In this document: positions 1-10,070 of the stretch, one piece after another
Layout of the letters: every line of letters starts with the position of its first letter
How positions within the stretch are numbered: position 1 is the stretch's first letter
Assembly: GCA_020634815.1 (NCBI GenBank)
Contig: JACKBA010000003.1
Location: 234,201 to 298,200 of the forward strand
DNA: 64,000 bases
Direction: 5' to 3'
Origin: Caldilineaceae bacterium
Lineage (GTDB): Bacteria > Chloroflexota > Anaerolineae > Caldilineales > Caldilineaceae
Position numbers and translations under genes: made by a program
The notes under the pieces: generated by a model
The model's database searches: none
Seen by the model: the letters and a program-made list of their open reading frames with translations, nothing else
What the model was told of the DNA's origin: nothing

Positions 1-2
1 AC

Positions 3-782
3 AACCTGCACATGCATGACGACATCCCCGCCGACCGCCTGGCGCTGAATCAGGCCGCGCAGGGGCGCATCTCCACGTTGCGCTGGCAGCAGACGCGCTG
101 GTGCCTGGTGCGCGTGCCGAACGCGGCCTTCGCCTTCCAGGCCGGCGCCGACGAAGAGAGCATCGAAGCCATGTTCTTCGCCGCCTGCTTGCTGGACTGG
201 GACCGCGAGTCACGCCGGTGGAAGCGCTGGGCCGACCAGTTGAATCGCGGCAAAACGGTGCGGCTCGTCGGCAGGGAGACGGACCTGAGCTTCTCCATCG
301 AGGGGCGGCGTTGGATGGTGGGGGACGGCACCTTCAACATGCCCGACGGCGAGCTGGCCACGGCGCCGGTGACGTCGACGCTGCACGGCCATGTCACCTT
401 TGAGTGGCCGGGCGTGCTCGGCGGGCGGCTGATGCATGGCATTCGCCTGGCGTGGGAGCACGGCACGCTCGTTCATGCCTCGGCCGCCACCAACGAGGCC
501 TTCCTGCAACGCATCCTGGCCACTGACGCCGGCGCCAGCCTGCTCGGCGAGTTCGCGATGGGCGCCAACCCGCACGTCGACCGCTTCTGCGCCGATATTC
601 TGATCGACGAAAAGATCGGCGGCACCGCACACATGGCGCTCGGTCGCGCCTACCCCGAATGCGGCGGCGACAACCAGTCCGCCATCCACTGGGACATCGT
701 CAAGGACATCCGGCAAGAAGGGGCGGTCTATGTGGATGACCGGGTCGTGTTGGAGCACGGGCAATTCCACCTTGATGATTGA
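3..782 (+). CDS. M29-family aminopeptidase, C-terminal part (cut by window edge)
   Basis: The reading frame is open to the window edge, so this is the C-terminal two thirds of a protein whose family is normally about 370-410 residues; the ATG at 12 is internal. Family M29 (aminopeptidase T/S/PepS) are dinuclear metallo-aminopeptidases that release N-terminal residues from peptides in the cytoplasm. Visible family signatures are the segment GEFAMGANP near 546-570 (metal-binding Glu), the stretch GGTAHMALGRAYPECGG near 619-672, and the His-Trp-Asp triplet at 687-695, which supplies metal ligands close to the C-terminus. The stop is 3 bp before the next start, so the downstream sugar-kinase remnant was probably co-transcribed. 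Family assignment is firm; substrate preference cannot be told. Confidence 0.85.
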   Translation, partial: NLHMHDDIPADRLALNQAAQGRISTLRWQQTRWCLVRVPNAAFAFQAGADEESIEAMFFAACLLDWDRESRRWKRWADQLNRGKTVRLVGRETDLSFSIEGRRWMVGDGTFNMPDGELATAPVTSTLHGHVTFEWPGVLGGRLMHGIRLAWEHGTLVHASAATNEAFLQRILATDAGASLLGEFAMGANPHVDRFCADILIDEKIGGTAHMALGRAYPECGGDNQSAIHWDIVKDIRQEGAVYVDDRVVLEHGQFHLDD

Positions 783-785
783 ATT

Positions 786-1807
786 ATGAGCTACTTTCTC
801 GGCGTCGATATCGGGACCTATTCGAGCAAAGGGGTGCTGGTGCGCGATGACGGTACCGTCGTCGCCAGCCATGCCGTGCCGCACGCGCTCGCCATGCCGC
901 AGCCCGGCTGGTATGAACACGACGCCGAGGCGACCTGGTGGCACGATTTCGTCGCGATTACGCGCGCGGTGCTGGCGCAAAGCGGCATTCCCGCCACCGG
1001 AGTCGCCGCGATCGGCGTCAGTTCCATCTCCCCTGCCATCGTCCCCGTCGACGCAGACGGCAACGCACTGCGCCCGGCCATCCTCTACGGCATCGACACG
1101 CGCGCCACGCAGGAGATCGCCGCGATCGAGCAGGCGCTGGGCGGCGGCGATGCCTTCTTCCAGCGCTACGCCATGACCCTCTCGGCGCAATCCGCCGCGC
1201 CCAAGATCCGCTGGATTCGCACCCACGAGCCCGAGATCTGGCGCGCCACGCGGCTGGTCCTTGGCGGCGCCGGCTACATCGTCTGGCGGCTGACGGGCAG
1301 CGCCACCATCGACCACTACGACGCCGGCGCCTATGCCCCACTCTACGACCCCGCCACCCTGGCGTGGGATTCGGCCTTCGCCGACCTGGTTGCGCCCGTG
1401 GAGTGGATGGCACAGCCCACGTGGACCTGTGCGATCGCCGGCCGCGTTCACGCTGCGGCGGCGGCAGTTACCGGGCTGGCCGTCGGCACGCCCGTCATCA
1501 CCGGCACGGCCGATGCCGCCGCTGAGGCCGTCAGCGCGGGTCTGGCGGAAACCGGCGATATGATGATCATGGTCGGGTCGACCGTCTTCTTCATCGTGCG
1601 CACAGAGCAGCAATCCGCCAGCCGGCGTTTCTGGGGCGGCCGCTTTCTCGAGCCGGGGAGCTTTGCGCCGGCCGCATCGTCACGCCCGACCCGGCGCAGC
1701 ATGCGCGCTATGAACCGTACTACCGGATCTATCGCGATCTCTACGGCCAGAGTGCGCCGGCCATGCACGCGCTCAGTCGCCTGCAAGCGGGCGCCGGCCA
1801 TCCCTGA
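786..1807 (+). pseudogene. FGGY-family carbohydrate kinase (xylulokinase-like) with internal deletion
   Basis: The first about 285 codons (from ATG 786) are a normal FGGY kinase N-terminal domain, opening GVDIGTYSSKGVLVRDDG (the ATPase phosphate-binding strand) and containing the conserved GTADAAAEAVSAGL turn and GSTVFFIV. The frame then breaks off just after FLEPGSFA near 1668. Read in the +2 frame from 1670 the DNA encodes a typical FGGY C-terminus (GRIVTPDPAQHARYEPYYRI and on to MHALSRLQ) ending at TGA 1805-1807. Both ends survive but roughly 180-200 residues of the second actin-like domain, with the catalytic region, are gone, and the two halves are out of frame. Intact relatives are about 500 residues and phosphorylate pentoses or polyols with ATP. 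The frame-0 continuation beyond 1670 is junk. An assembly error is the main alternative. Confidence 0.8.
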
Positions 1808-1861
1808 GTGCCGCGCAGCAGTCATTCCCAGAATTCCGCACATCCTTTCGCCGCTTCTGGA

Positions 1862-1989
1862 AAATCCTTACTGGATTTCATCGCGATCCTTGCTGGTTTC
1901 GATCACGATCCGCACGCGGATTGCGACAAAACTGCACGCGGATCCGATCCAAATCCTTACTGGATCGCGACGAAATCCAGTACGGATTT
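1862..1989. repeat. Short interspersed repeat cluster with hairpin
   Basis: The 15-mer AAATCCTTACTGGAT occurs as direct repeats at 1862 and 1951, and in inverted form with one mismatch at 1975-1989 (ATCCAGTACGGATTT). Copies at 1951-1965 and 1975-1989 can fold into a 15-bp stem with one mismatch and a 9-nt loop. Between them are further partial units of the form CGATCC-TT/GC-CTGG and CACGCGGAT. It has the look of a REP-like or degenerated MITE-like element. No transposase is nearby. Confidence 0.6.
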
Positions 1990-2128
1990 CTGACAAGCCG
2001 CAGGCGATGTCGCACAGAGCACGCAACGACACTTCCGGCAGCCAGGCGGCTGAGCCCCGCTGCCCGCGGCAAGAGCGTGGCGACAGGGCAGGTCTTATCG
2101 TGGAAGCTCTGCGCCGCCAGCCAAGAAA

Positions 2129-2144
2129 CTACAACTTCTTGTAG
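2129..2144. promoter_or_regulatory. Perfect 6-4-6 inverted repeat, possible operator
   Basis: CTACAA-CTTC-TTGTAG is a perfect 6-bp inverted repeat with a 4-nt centre, 73 bp before the membrane-protein start at 2217. The right arm TTGTAG also resembles a -35 box, with a possible -10 TATGCT at 2167-2172, but the spacing (22 bp) is poor. It could bind a small dimeric repressor or simply be a weak hairpin. No regulator gene is adjacent. Confidence 0.3.
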
Positions 2145-2216
2145 GGACATGGCCCACCGCCTCCTCTATGCTGGGTGCATGTTTTCGGAATGGTGTTCAT
2201 AGAGAAGGAGCGATTC

Positions 2217-2690
2217 ATGCACCAGGAAACCAACCTTACGCCGGTCGCACCCGGCATTGCGTTCCGGCAGAAGAGCGTTGCCGTGTCGCTCGTCGTCATT
2301 GGGGCGACGGCCCTCTACTATTTCCTGCGCGCGCTGGAACTCGGCCGGAGCGGCGCTACCTTGCCCAGCGACGCACTGCCGCTGGTGATCGGTACGGTCA
2401 TCTTTATCATTGTGGTGGAAGCGGTGCTCCAGGCGGTGCTGGCCTTTGGCGCCGGACGCGTGCCTGCCGCCACCGCTCGCGATCGGCTCGTATCGGCGCT
2501 GGCCGCACGCAACGCCTATTTCGTGCTGGTGGCGGGCACATTGGCCGCCTTTGCCGGCTTCCTGCTGGGCCAGGCGCCGTTTCTCGTTGGCAATGTGCTG
2601 CTGCTCGGTTTCATCCTGGCCGAGATGACCAGGCTGGCATCCCAACTCGTCCTTTACCGGCGGCACGCTACCGACAAGGAGGCCCTCTGA
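2217..2690 (+). CDS. Small four-helix integral membrane protein, function unknown
   Basis: 157 residues. ATG 2217 was chosen over earlier in-frame codons because AGAAGGAG lies 7-8 bp upstream. Four hydrophobic segments are visible (about residues 22-42, 55-80, 97-120 and 122-145) with short polar loops and a positively charged C-terminus (LYRRHATDKEAL), predicting a protein embedded in the cytoplasmic membrane. No catalytic motif was recognised. The stop overlaps the start of the CPBP protease gene by one base (TGATG), indicating tight translational coupling, so the two proteins probably act together. I do not recognise the family; a four-helix partner of a CAAX-like protease is a guess from context only. 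Confidence 0.75.
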   Translation: MHQETNLTPVAPGIAFRQKSVAVSLVVIGATALYYFLRALELGRSGATLPSDALPLVIGTVIFIIVVEAVLQAVLAFGAGRVPAATARDRLVSALAARNAYFVLVAGTLAAFAGFLLGQAPFLVGNVLLLGFILAEMTRLASQLVLYRRHATDKEAL

Positions 2691-3589
2691 TGGCAACCAC
2701 AGACCGCCAGAGGGCGACTCGCAACATCATCATTTTCACGGCGCTGATGAGCGGGCTGGCGTGGGGCGGCGCACAACTGGGCGGTACGCCAAAAGAACCG
2801 GGGCTGGGGCTGCTGGTCTGGGGCGCGGCGCCCATCGGTGCAGCGCTGATCATGAAGCTGGTCTTGCGCGACAAGGTGGATATGGGCTGGCGGCCGCGCC
2901 TGCGCGGCAACGGGCGCTGGTACCTGCTGAGCCTGCTCTTCTTCCCCGCAGTCATGGGGAGCGCACTGGCGGCCGGTCTCCTGCTGGGCGCGGCGACGCT
3001 GCATCCCATGGACCTGGCAACGCTGGCGAGCGTCGTGGCACCGGCCGCCGTGATCTACACGATCTTCGCGTTTTTCGAGGAAGTTGGCTGGCGTGGCTAC
3101 CTGGCGCCCAAAATGGCCACGGTCGACGCTCGACTCAGCGGCCATCTCTGGGTCGGTCTAATCTGGGCTTCGTGGCACTTCCCCTTCCTGACGCAGATCG
3201 TTCCCGGTACGACCGAGAACCTGGTGACGCTGGCGCCGCGCTTTGTGGTGGGCACCGTCGCCCTGGCCGTCGTCTATGGCGAGATCCGCCTGCGCACCAA
3301 TTCGTTGTGGCCGGCCGTCCTGATGCACGCCGTGGGCAATACCATCGGCAACTCCGTACTGGCCAGCCTCGGCGCCACGCCGCTGATCACCCTTGCACCC
3401 GGGCTGGAGTGGCTGGCGTCGCCCGGCATCGAAGGCGTGTTGGTGATTGCCCTGTGTGTCGCAGTGGGCGGCACGCTGTACGTCCGGCGGCAACGCCAAT
3501 CGCAGGCCGGCACCCGGACAAACGCGGGGCGATACGGGGAGCATCCGTCGGGACGCCGGGCGCCTGCGGCCGATCCATCGGTCAAATAA
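2690..3589 (+). CDS. CPBP-family intramembrane glutamic metalloprotease
   Basis: 299 residues, multi-spanning. The family (CAAX protease and bacteriocin processing, PF02517) cleaves substrates inside the membrane with a Glu/His centre. All three signatures are present: EEVGWR at residues 130-135 (the EExxxR motif), WASWHFPF with His163, and HAVGN with His213 and Asn217. About eight hydrophobic helices surround them. The C-terminal tail after about residue 275 is basic and low in structure. It overlaps the upstream membrane-protein gene by one base and clearly belongs to its operon. Bacterial members act in maturation of peptides or proteins, immunity to self-made peptides, or signalling; nothing nearby identifies the substrate. 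Function as a protease is well supported by the motifs. Confidence 0.9.
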   Translation: MATTDRQRATRNIIIFTALMSGLAWGGAQLGGTPKEPGLGLLVWGAAPIGAALIMKLVLRDKVDMGWRPRLRGNGRWYLLSLLFFPAVMGSALAAGLLLGAATLHPMDLATLASVVAPAAVIYTIFAFFEEVGWRGYLAPKMATVDARLSGHLWVGLIWASWHFPFLTQIVPGTTENLVTLAPRFVVGTVALAVVYGEIRLRTNSLWPAVLMHAVGNTIGNSVLASLGATPLITLAPGLEWLASPGIEGVLVIALCVAVGGTLYVRRQRQSQAGTRTNAGRYGEHPSGRRAPAADPSVK

Positions 3590-3592
3590 GGC

Positions 3593-3621
3593 TTGACAAT
3601 CTCGCACTCTCGCTTCATGCT
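3593..3621 (+). promoter_or_regulatory. Sigma-70-type promoter for the baeRF gene
   Basis: A consensus -35 box TTGACA at 3593-3598, a 17-bp spacer and a -10 box CATGCT at 3616-3621. It begins 3 bp after the upstream stop codon. Transcription would start near 3628, leaving a leader of about 100 nt before the ATG at 3726. TATTAG at 3621-3626 is an alternative -10 but with a 22-bp spacer. Confidence 0.5.
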
Positions 3622-3725
3622 ATTAGGGAAAGGCATGGCCGGCACCCCATACGCCAACGGCCATGACCGGCGGAATCCATGATTCCCTTACTGACCTTCT
3701 CTTCAAGCAAACGGGAGGAAAAAGA

Positions 3726-4811
3726 ATGTTGACCGACTATGACGTACGCCAGGCAGTGGAGTTCGAAAGCCACGACGCGCCGGTGCTCAGCGTCTACCTC
3801 AACGTGGATCCTCATCGACGCACTGTCGAGAAATACAAGCTGGCGCTGCGCAATCTGCTGGACAAGGCCGACCATGCCGATCCGGAAGATGTGCGGCGCA
3901 TGCACAACTATATCGAGATGGGTTACAACCGCACCGGTCGCGGCGTGGTGCTCTTCAGTTGCGCGGCCAAGGACTTCTGGTGGGCGCAGAGCTTTGCCGT
4001 GCCGGTGGAGGACTTCGTCTTCGTCAGCTTCCGCCCCTACGTGCGCCAGCTTGCCCGCCTGCTCGACACCTACGAGCGCTGCGGCGTCGTTCATGTCGAC
4101 TCCGAGGGTGCGCGCCTCTTCCTCTTCAACATGGGCGTGCTCGAGAGTGTCGACGGCTACCTGGGCGAAGAGGTGAAGCAGCATCGCTCCGGCGGCTGGG
4201 CCAACCCGCGCTACCAGCGTCACGAGGCCAAGCAGGCACGCGAGAATCTTCAAGAGGCGGCCGAAATGGCCGAGGAATTTTATCGCGAGTCAAATACGCG
4301 GCGCCTCATCCTGGCCGGCACCGAAAAGAACGTGGCAAAGTTCCGCGACCTGCTTAGCAATCGCCTGCGTTCGATGGTCATCGGCCAATTCGGCGCCGAC
4401 GCCAATGCCCGCGAGGCCGATATCCGCGACAAGGCGCTCGATCTGGCTGCCAAGGCCGAAGCCAACGAGGCGCAGAGCATGGCCGAACTCGTCGTCTCTA
4501 CGGCGCGCCAGGGTGGCAACGCCGTGCTGGGCCTGGTCGACACGCTGACCGCGGTGCAGCACGGCCGCGCCCAGCATGTGGTGGTCCTCTCCGACTATGC
4601 GCAGCATGCCTACCGCTTCGTGGACAGTGGCGTCGTCGTCACCGAACTGTCGGAAGAGGGCGACCTGGCCAGCGGGCGCATCCAGGATCTGCCCGACGCC
4701 GTGGAGAGCACGCTGCGCCGCGCCCTGGCGCAGAACATCGGCGTGACGCTCGTCGACCAGCACAAGGAACTGGGCCAGTTTGGCAAGATCGGCGCGCTCA
4801 CCCGCTGGTAG
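3726..4811 (+). CDS. Bacterial archaeo-eukaryotic release factor-like protein (baeRF/Vms1-like)
   Basis: 361 residues; ATG 3726 follows GGGAGGAAAA. The protein resembles the bacterial eRF1-fold families called baeRF: an N-terminal RNase H-like domain beginning with a strand PVLSVYLNVDPH (18-30), a central domain with GVVHVDSEGARLFLFNMG (120-137), then the basic loop HRSGGWANPRYQRH (153-166), an acidic-basic helix and a pelota-like third domain (190-361). The loop is where eRF1 has GGQ and Vms1-type hydrolases have a catalytic Gln; here Asn160 sits at the place I would expect Gln, with Gln164 four residues on. Relatives are thought to act on peptidyl-tRNA in stalled ribosomes. The next gene, in the same direction, is clpC, suggesting that chain release and degradation may be linked. 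Family call good, activity inferred. Confidence 0.7.
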   Translation: MLTDYDVRQAVEFESHDAPVLSVYLNVDPHRRTVEKYKLALRNLLDKADHADPEDVRRMHNYIEMGYNRTGRGVVLFSCAAKDFWWAQSFAVPVEDFVFVSFRPYVRQLARLLDTYERCGVVHVDSEGARLFLFNMGVLESVDGYLGEEVKQHRSGGWANPRYQRHEAKQARENLQEAAEMAEEFYRESNTRRLILAGTEKNVAKFRDLLSNRLRSMVIGQFGADANAREADIRDKALDLAAKAEANEAQSMAELVVSTARQGGNAVLGLVDTLTAVQHGRAQHVVVLSDYAQHAYRFVDSGVVVTELSEEGDLASGRIQDLPDAVESTLRRALAQNIGVTLVDQHKELGQFGKIGALTRW

Positions 4812-4962
4812 GCGCCGGCCGGCAGAGCGCCTATCTGCGTTACCTTTGCGTTCTGTTAGAGGCGCGTTTGTTCGGAATCGTGGTTACGCTGTTTTCGTAG
4901 CGATCAAGCGTACAACGTGTGCAGGGAAAGTAGCTCTCACATCAGGAGAAAATGGTCCTATC

Positions 4963-7458
<2,496 letters not shown>

Positions 7459-7489
7459 TTGCAACCCATCGATCGACGATTCAAGCCGG

Positions 7490-7526
7490 CGGCCGCGAGC
7501 ATTTGTGCTCGCGGCCGTTTCTTTTT
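7490..7526 (+). terminator. Rho-independent terminator after clpC
   Basis: A perfect 11-bp GC-rich stem, CGGCCGCGAGC (7490-7500) paired with GCTCGCGGCCG (7507-7517), a 6-nt loop ATTTGT, then TTTCTTTTT. It ends clpC transcription and separates it from the convergent gene ending at 7531. Confidence 0.9.
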
Positions 7527-7530
7527 GCCG

Positions 7531-9966
7531 TCAGCGCCGGACATGCGGCAGGTAGAGCCGCTCCGGCAGCACGCCCTCGAACTCCAGCGTGAAGCGCATC
7601 GCGCTGAAGGAGACGTGCACCGGTGCATCCGCCACGGCGGCATCGAGATAGACCTGCCCGCCATCGCCGGCGGCGAGCTGGAAGCTGCCGAGGCGCAGCC
7701 AGTCGTCGTTGAGCGGCAGTTGATCCTGCACGCTGGTGGCGGCGCCATCCAGCCCGTAGACCGTGTAGCGCGCGCCGCGCGTGTCGGCGCTGAGCGTCTG
7801 GTTCAGGCACGGCCACTCGACCGTCCCGTGGCTGGGAATCAGCGCCTCGATCCGCCAGGTGCCGGTCACCGGCAGCGTCGGCTGCCAGATGGCGTAGTTC
7901 AGCGGCGGGACTGTACCGCCCAACGGCTGCGCCGGCGACAGATAGGCGGGCTGCCCGCGCACGTTGGTGTAGCGATGCCAGCCTGATGCACAAGGATCGT
8001 CGGTGTCGTACGCCGGCGAAAGCTGCGGCGTCTCGACAATCACGGTCACAGGCGGCTCCACAACGCCGGCCAGGTCGGCCACGATGCCGTCGAGCACGTT
8101 GCTGTCGATCTCCAGCGTCACGCCGCCCCACGTCTCGTCATGGCTGCCCGCGTATTGGCGGATACGCTGCGACTGGTTCCACAGCGCCGGCGGCAGGCAG
8201 CTTGCCGGCAGGTCGTTCACCGTCACCGCCGGGTCGTAGGATTGGCGCGTCCACGCCGCAAACCAGACGGCATCGGGCGCCGGCGCGAGGTCGCCGTAGC
8301 GGGCGATCGGCGGGTTGCAGGCCAGCGCGTAGAGCCCGGCATAGCTGTTGCTCTGCTGAATGCGCTGCATCCACCCCGCAACGAAGGCACGCGCCGCTTC
8401 CACACAGGCGCTATCCTCGCCGTCATACGCCTCCAGGTCATAATAGAGCACGGTGCCCGCGCCGCCGGCCTCGGCCAGGCCCATCGTCTGCGCGACCTGC
8501 AACGCCTGCTCAGCTTCGGCGCGCCCCTGGGAAAAGGCCGTCGCCGGGTTGGCGTCGAACCGGCTGCGAAAACTCGTACACGGCGCCTGCGGCCCGACCC
8601 ACGTGGGGATCAAGGTCCACCCTTGCAGCGCCAGTGCTTCCAGGCGCTGCGCCGTCAGCGACGTATTGGTGCAGAAGCGCAGCGCGCCGCCGATATAGAG
8701 GTTGACCGCCCGGTAGGGTCCGGCGTCCATCCAGCGGCGCAGATCTTCCTCGCCGGCCAGTTCGCACATATCAAAGCCCGGGCCGCGCAGGCGTGCCGTA
8801 CGCGTAGCAGGCGCTGCGTCACTCGCCGCCCCCGCCGCCATCCGATCGACAACGGCCGGTGGCCACGGTGGCAGCGTGCGATTGACGAGTACAGGCTGCC
8901 AGCGTTGGCCGCCGTCGACAGTACGAAGCAGGCTGCCTTCCGCCGTCACTGCCCAGCCCGCGCCAGGCGCAACCATGAGCATGCTCGATGGCGCGTCCTG
9001 TGGCGCATCCTGTGGCGCGTCCGCGGCCTGACGATAGACGGGCGACGGCACTGCCGGCAGGCGTAGCGGCAGCCCCGTGGCCGCCATAAGCCAGGCGCCC
9101 GCGTCGAACATCTCGACAGGCGCTCCGGAGAGCACGGGCAGAAGTTCGTCGACAAGGGTCCAGGTTTCGCCGCCGTCGCGGGTCGTGTAGCGGTGCACGC
9201 GCTGCGACGTAGCCGTCGCGCTCACGACGGTGATGACGCCATGGCGCCCGTCCGCCGTGAAGCGCGGCAGATCGTGCCGGCGCCGGCCCAGTGGAACATC
9301 GTCAGCATAGGGAAGCCGCTGGACCGTCCACGTGCGCCCACCGTCGTCGGTGCGGTAGAGCGTGTCGCCGCCGGCCGTCCAGCCGCTCGCAGCCGACACG
9401 AAGACAACCGGCTCGCCGCCGGGCAGAGCGCGTCGCTGCCAGGTCACGCCGCCATCTTGCGTGGCAAAGAGCGTGCCCAGGCTGAAGTTGCTGCTCGTCA
9501 GTTGGCGCACCGCCAGCCAGCCGGTCGTTTTGTCCAGCCACTGCATGCTGATGGCGCTGGCGCGCCCCGCCGGGTCGTTCGGCGCAAAAAGCTGGTGACT
9601 GCGCATCTGCCAGTGCTGTCCGCCATCGGCCGTTGCCGCCAGCGTCACCATGCCGGGTGTCTCGCCCATGGCCGCCAGCCAGCCGCTACCGTCCTCAAGG
9701 AACGTTACGGCAGCCGGCCCAGCCAGCGCCATCTCCGGCGGCGTCACCGCGCGCCACGTCACGCCGCCGTCGACCGTGCGGAGCAGCGCATCGCCGGCCA
9801 GCGCCCAGCCATCCTGCGCGGACAGGGCGCCAAAGCTACGGATCCGGCCATTGACTGCCGGCGCCTGCTCTGCGCTCGCCGCGCGGCCGGCCAGCACCGG
9901 CGCCGCTGCGGCCAGCCCAACGATGATGATAAACGCAACGCCCCACCCAATCGATCGCATTGTCAT
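7531..9966 (-). CDS. Exported Asp-box beta-propeller / DUF1906 / golvesin-like domain protein
   Basis: About 811 residues. A signal peptide (IGWGVAFIIIVGLAAAAPVLAG) is followed by a propeller with repeated DGG-x-TW/HW Asp-box turns (TVDGGVTWR, TADGGQHWQ, TQDGGVTWQ, TDDGGRTWT, TRDGGETWT, TVDGGQRWQ; about 45-380), a glycoside-hydrolase-like DUF1906 domain starting GPGFDMCELAGEEDLRRW and containing VLYYDLEAYDG (the catalytic-site strand, about 400-620), and a C-terminal beta-sandwich like the golvesin C-terminal domain (about 650-811). DUF1906 proteins are linked to cell-wall cleavage, so an envelope glycan-acting enzyme is plausible. The start was placed at the first ATG of MTMRS; the third codon ATG (9960) has better spacing from GGGGG. 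It lies downstream of another exported-protein gene on the same strand and may share its transcript. Confidence 0.75.
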   Translation of the reverse strand: MTMRSIGWGVAFIIIVGLAAAAPVLAGRAASAEQAPAVNGRIRSFGALSAQDGWALAGDALLRTVDGGVTWRAVTPPEMALAGPAAVTFLEDGSGWLAAMGETPGMVTLAATADGGQHWQMRSHQLFAPNDPAGRASAISMQWLDKTTGWLAVRQLTSSNFSLGTLFATQDGGVTWQRRALPGGEPVVFVSAASGWTAGGDTLYRTDDGGRTWTVQRLPYADDVPLGRRRHDLPRFTADGRHGVITVVSATATSQRVHRYTTRDGGETWTLVDELLPVLSGAPVEMFDAGAWLMAATGLPLRLPAVPSPVYRQAADAPQDAPQDAPSSMLMVAPGAGWAVTAEGSLLRTVDGGQRWQPVLVNRTLPPWPPAVVDRMAAGAASDAAPATRTARLRGPGFDMCELAGEEDLRRWMDAGPYRAVNLYIGGALRFCTNTSLTAQRLEALALQGWTLIPTWVGPQAPCTSFRSRFDANPATAFSQGRAEAEQALQVAQTMGLAEAGGAGTVLYYDLEAYDGEDSACVEAARAFVAGWMQRIQQSNSYAGLYALACNPPIARYGDLAPAPDAVWFAAWTRQSYDPAVTVNDLPASCLPPALWNQSQRIRQYAGSHDETWGGVTLEIDSNVLDGIVADLAGVVEPPVTVIVETPQLSPAYDTDDPCASGWHRYTNVRGQPAYLSPAQPLGGTVPPLNYAIWQPTLPVTGTWRIEALIPSHGTVEWPCLNQTLSADTRGARYTVYGLDGAATSVQDQLPLNDDWLRLGSFQLAAGDGGQVYLDAAVADAPVHVSFSAMRFTLEFEGVLPERLYLPHVRR

Positions 9967-10070
9967 TGCCCCCGGCTTGCACCGGCTCACGCCGGTTGTC
10001 AATGACAAGACGTTCTACGGGCGCCGTTCGTTACTCTCCGCTGTTGCATCGACTCCCCGCTGGAACCGGC

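Larger units (their letters stand above)
1808..2216. other. Intergenic region with repeat cluster; no gene seen
   Basis: About 400 bp between the kinase remnant and the membrane-protein operon. The left half holds a cluster of short ATCC/GGAT-rich repeats and a hairpin (separate entry); the right half holds a perfect inverted repeat at 2129-2144 and a possible -10 box TATGCT at 2167-2172. No convincing coding sequence or RNA gene was found. The repeats directly abut the broken gene, so they may have taken part in its decay. Confidence 0.5.

Noticed and set aside
210..1613. Long minus-strand frame opposite the M29 and kinase genes
   Set aside because: Composition is His/Gly/Arg-rich antisense sequence with no domain; the plus strand carries clear families.
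1670..2144. Frame continuing from the kinase to 2144
   Set aside because: After 1670 the sequence is out of frame with the true kinase C-terminus and then runs through repeats; it is not protein-like.
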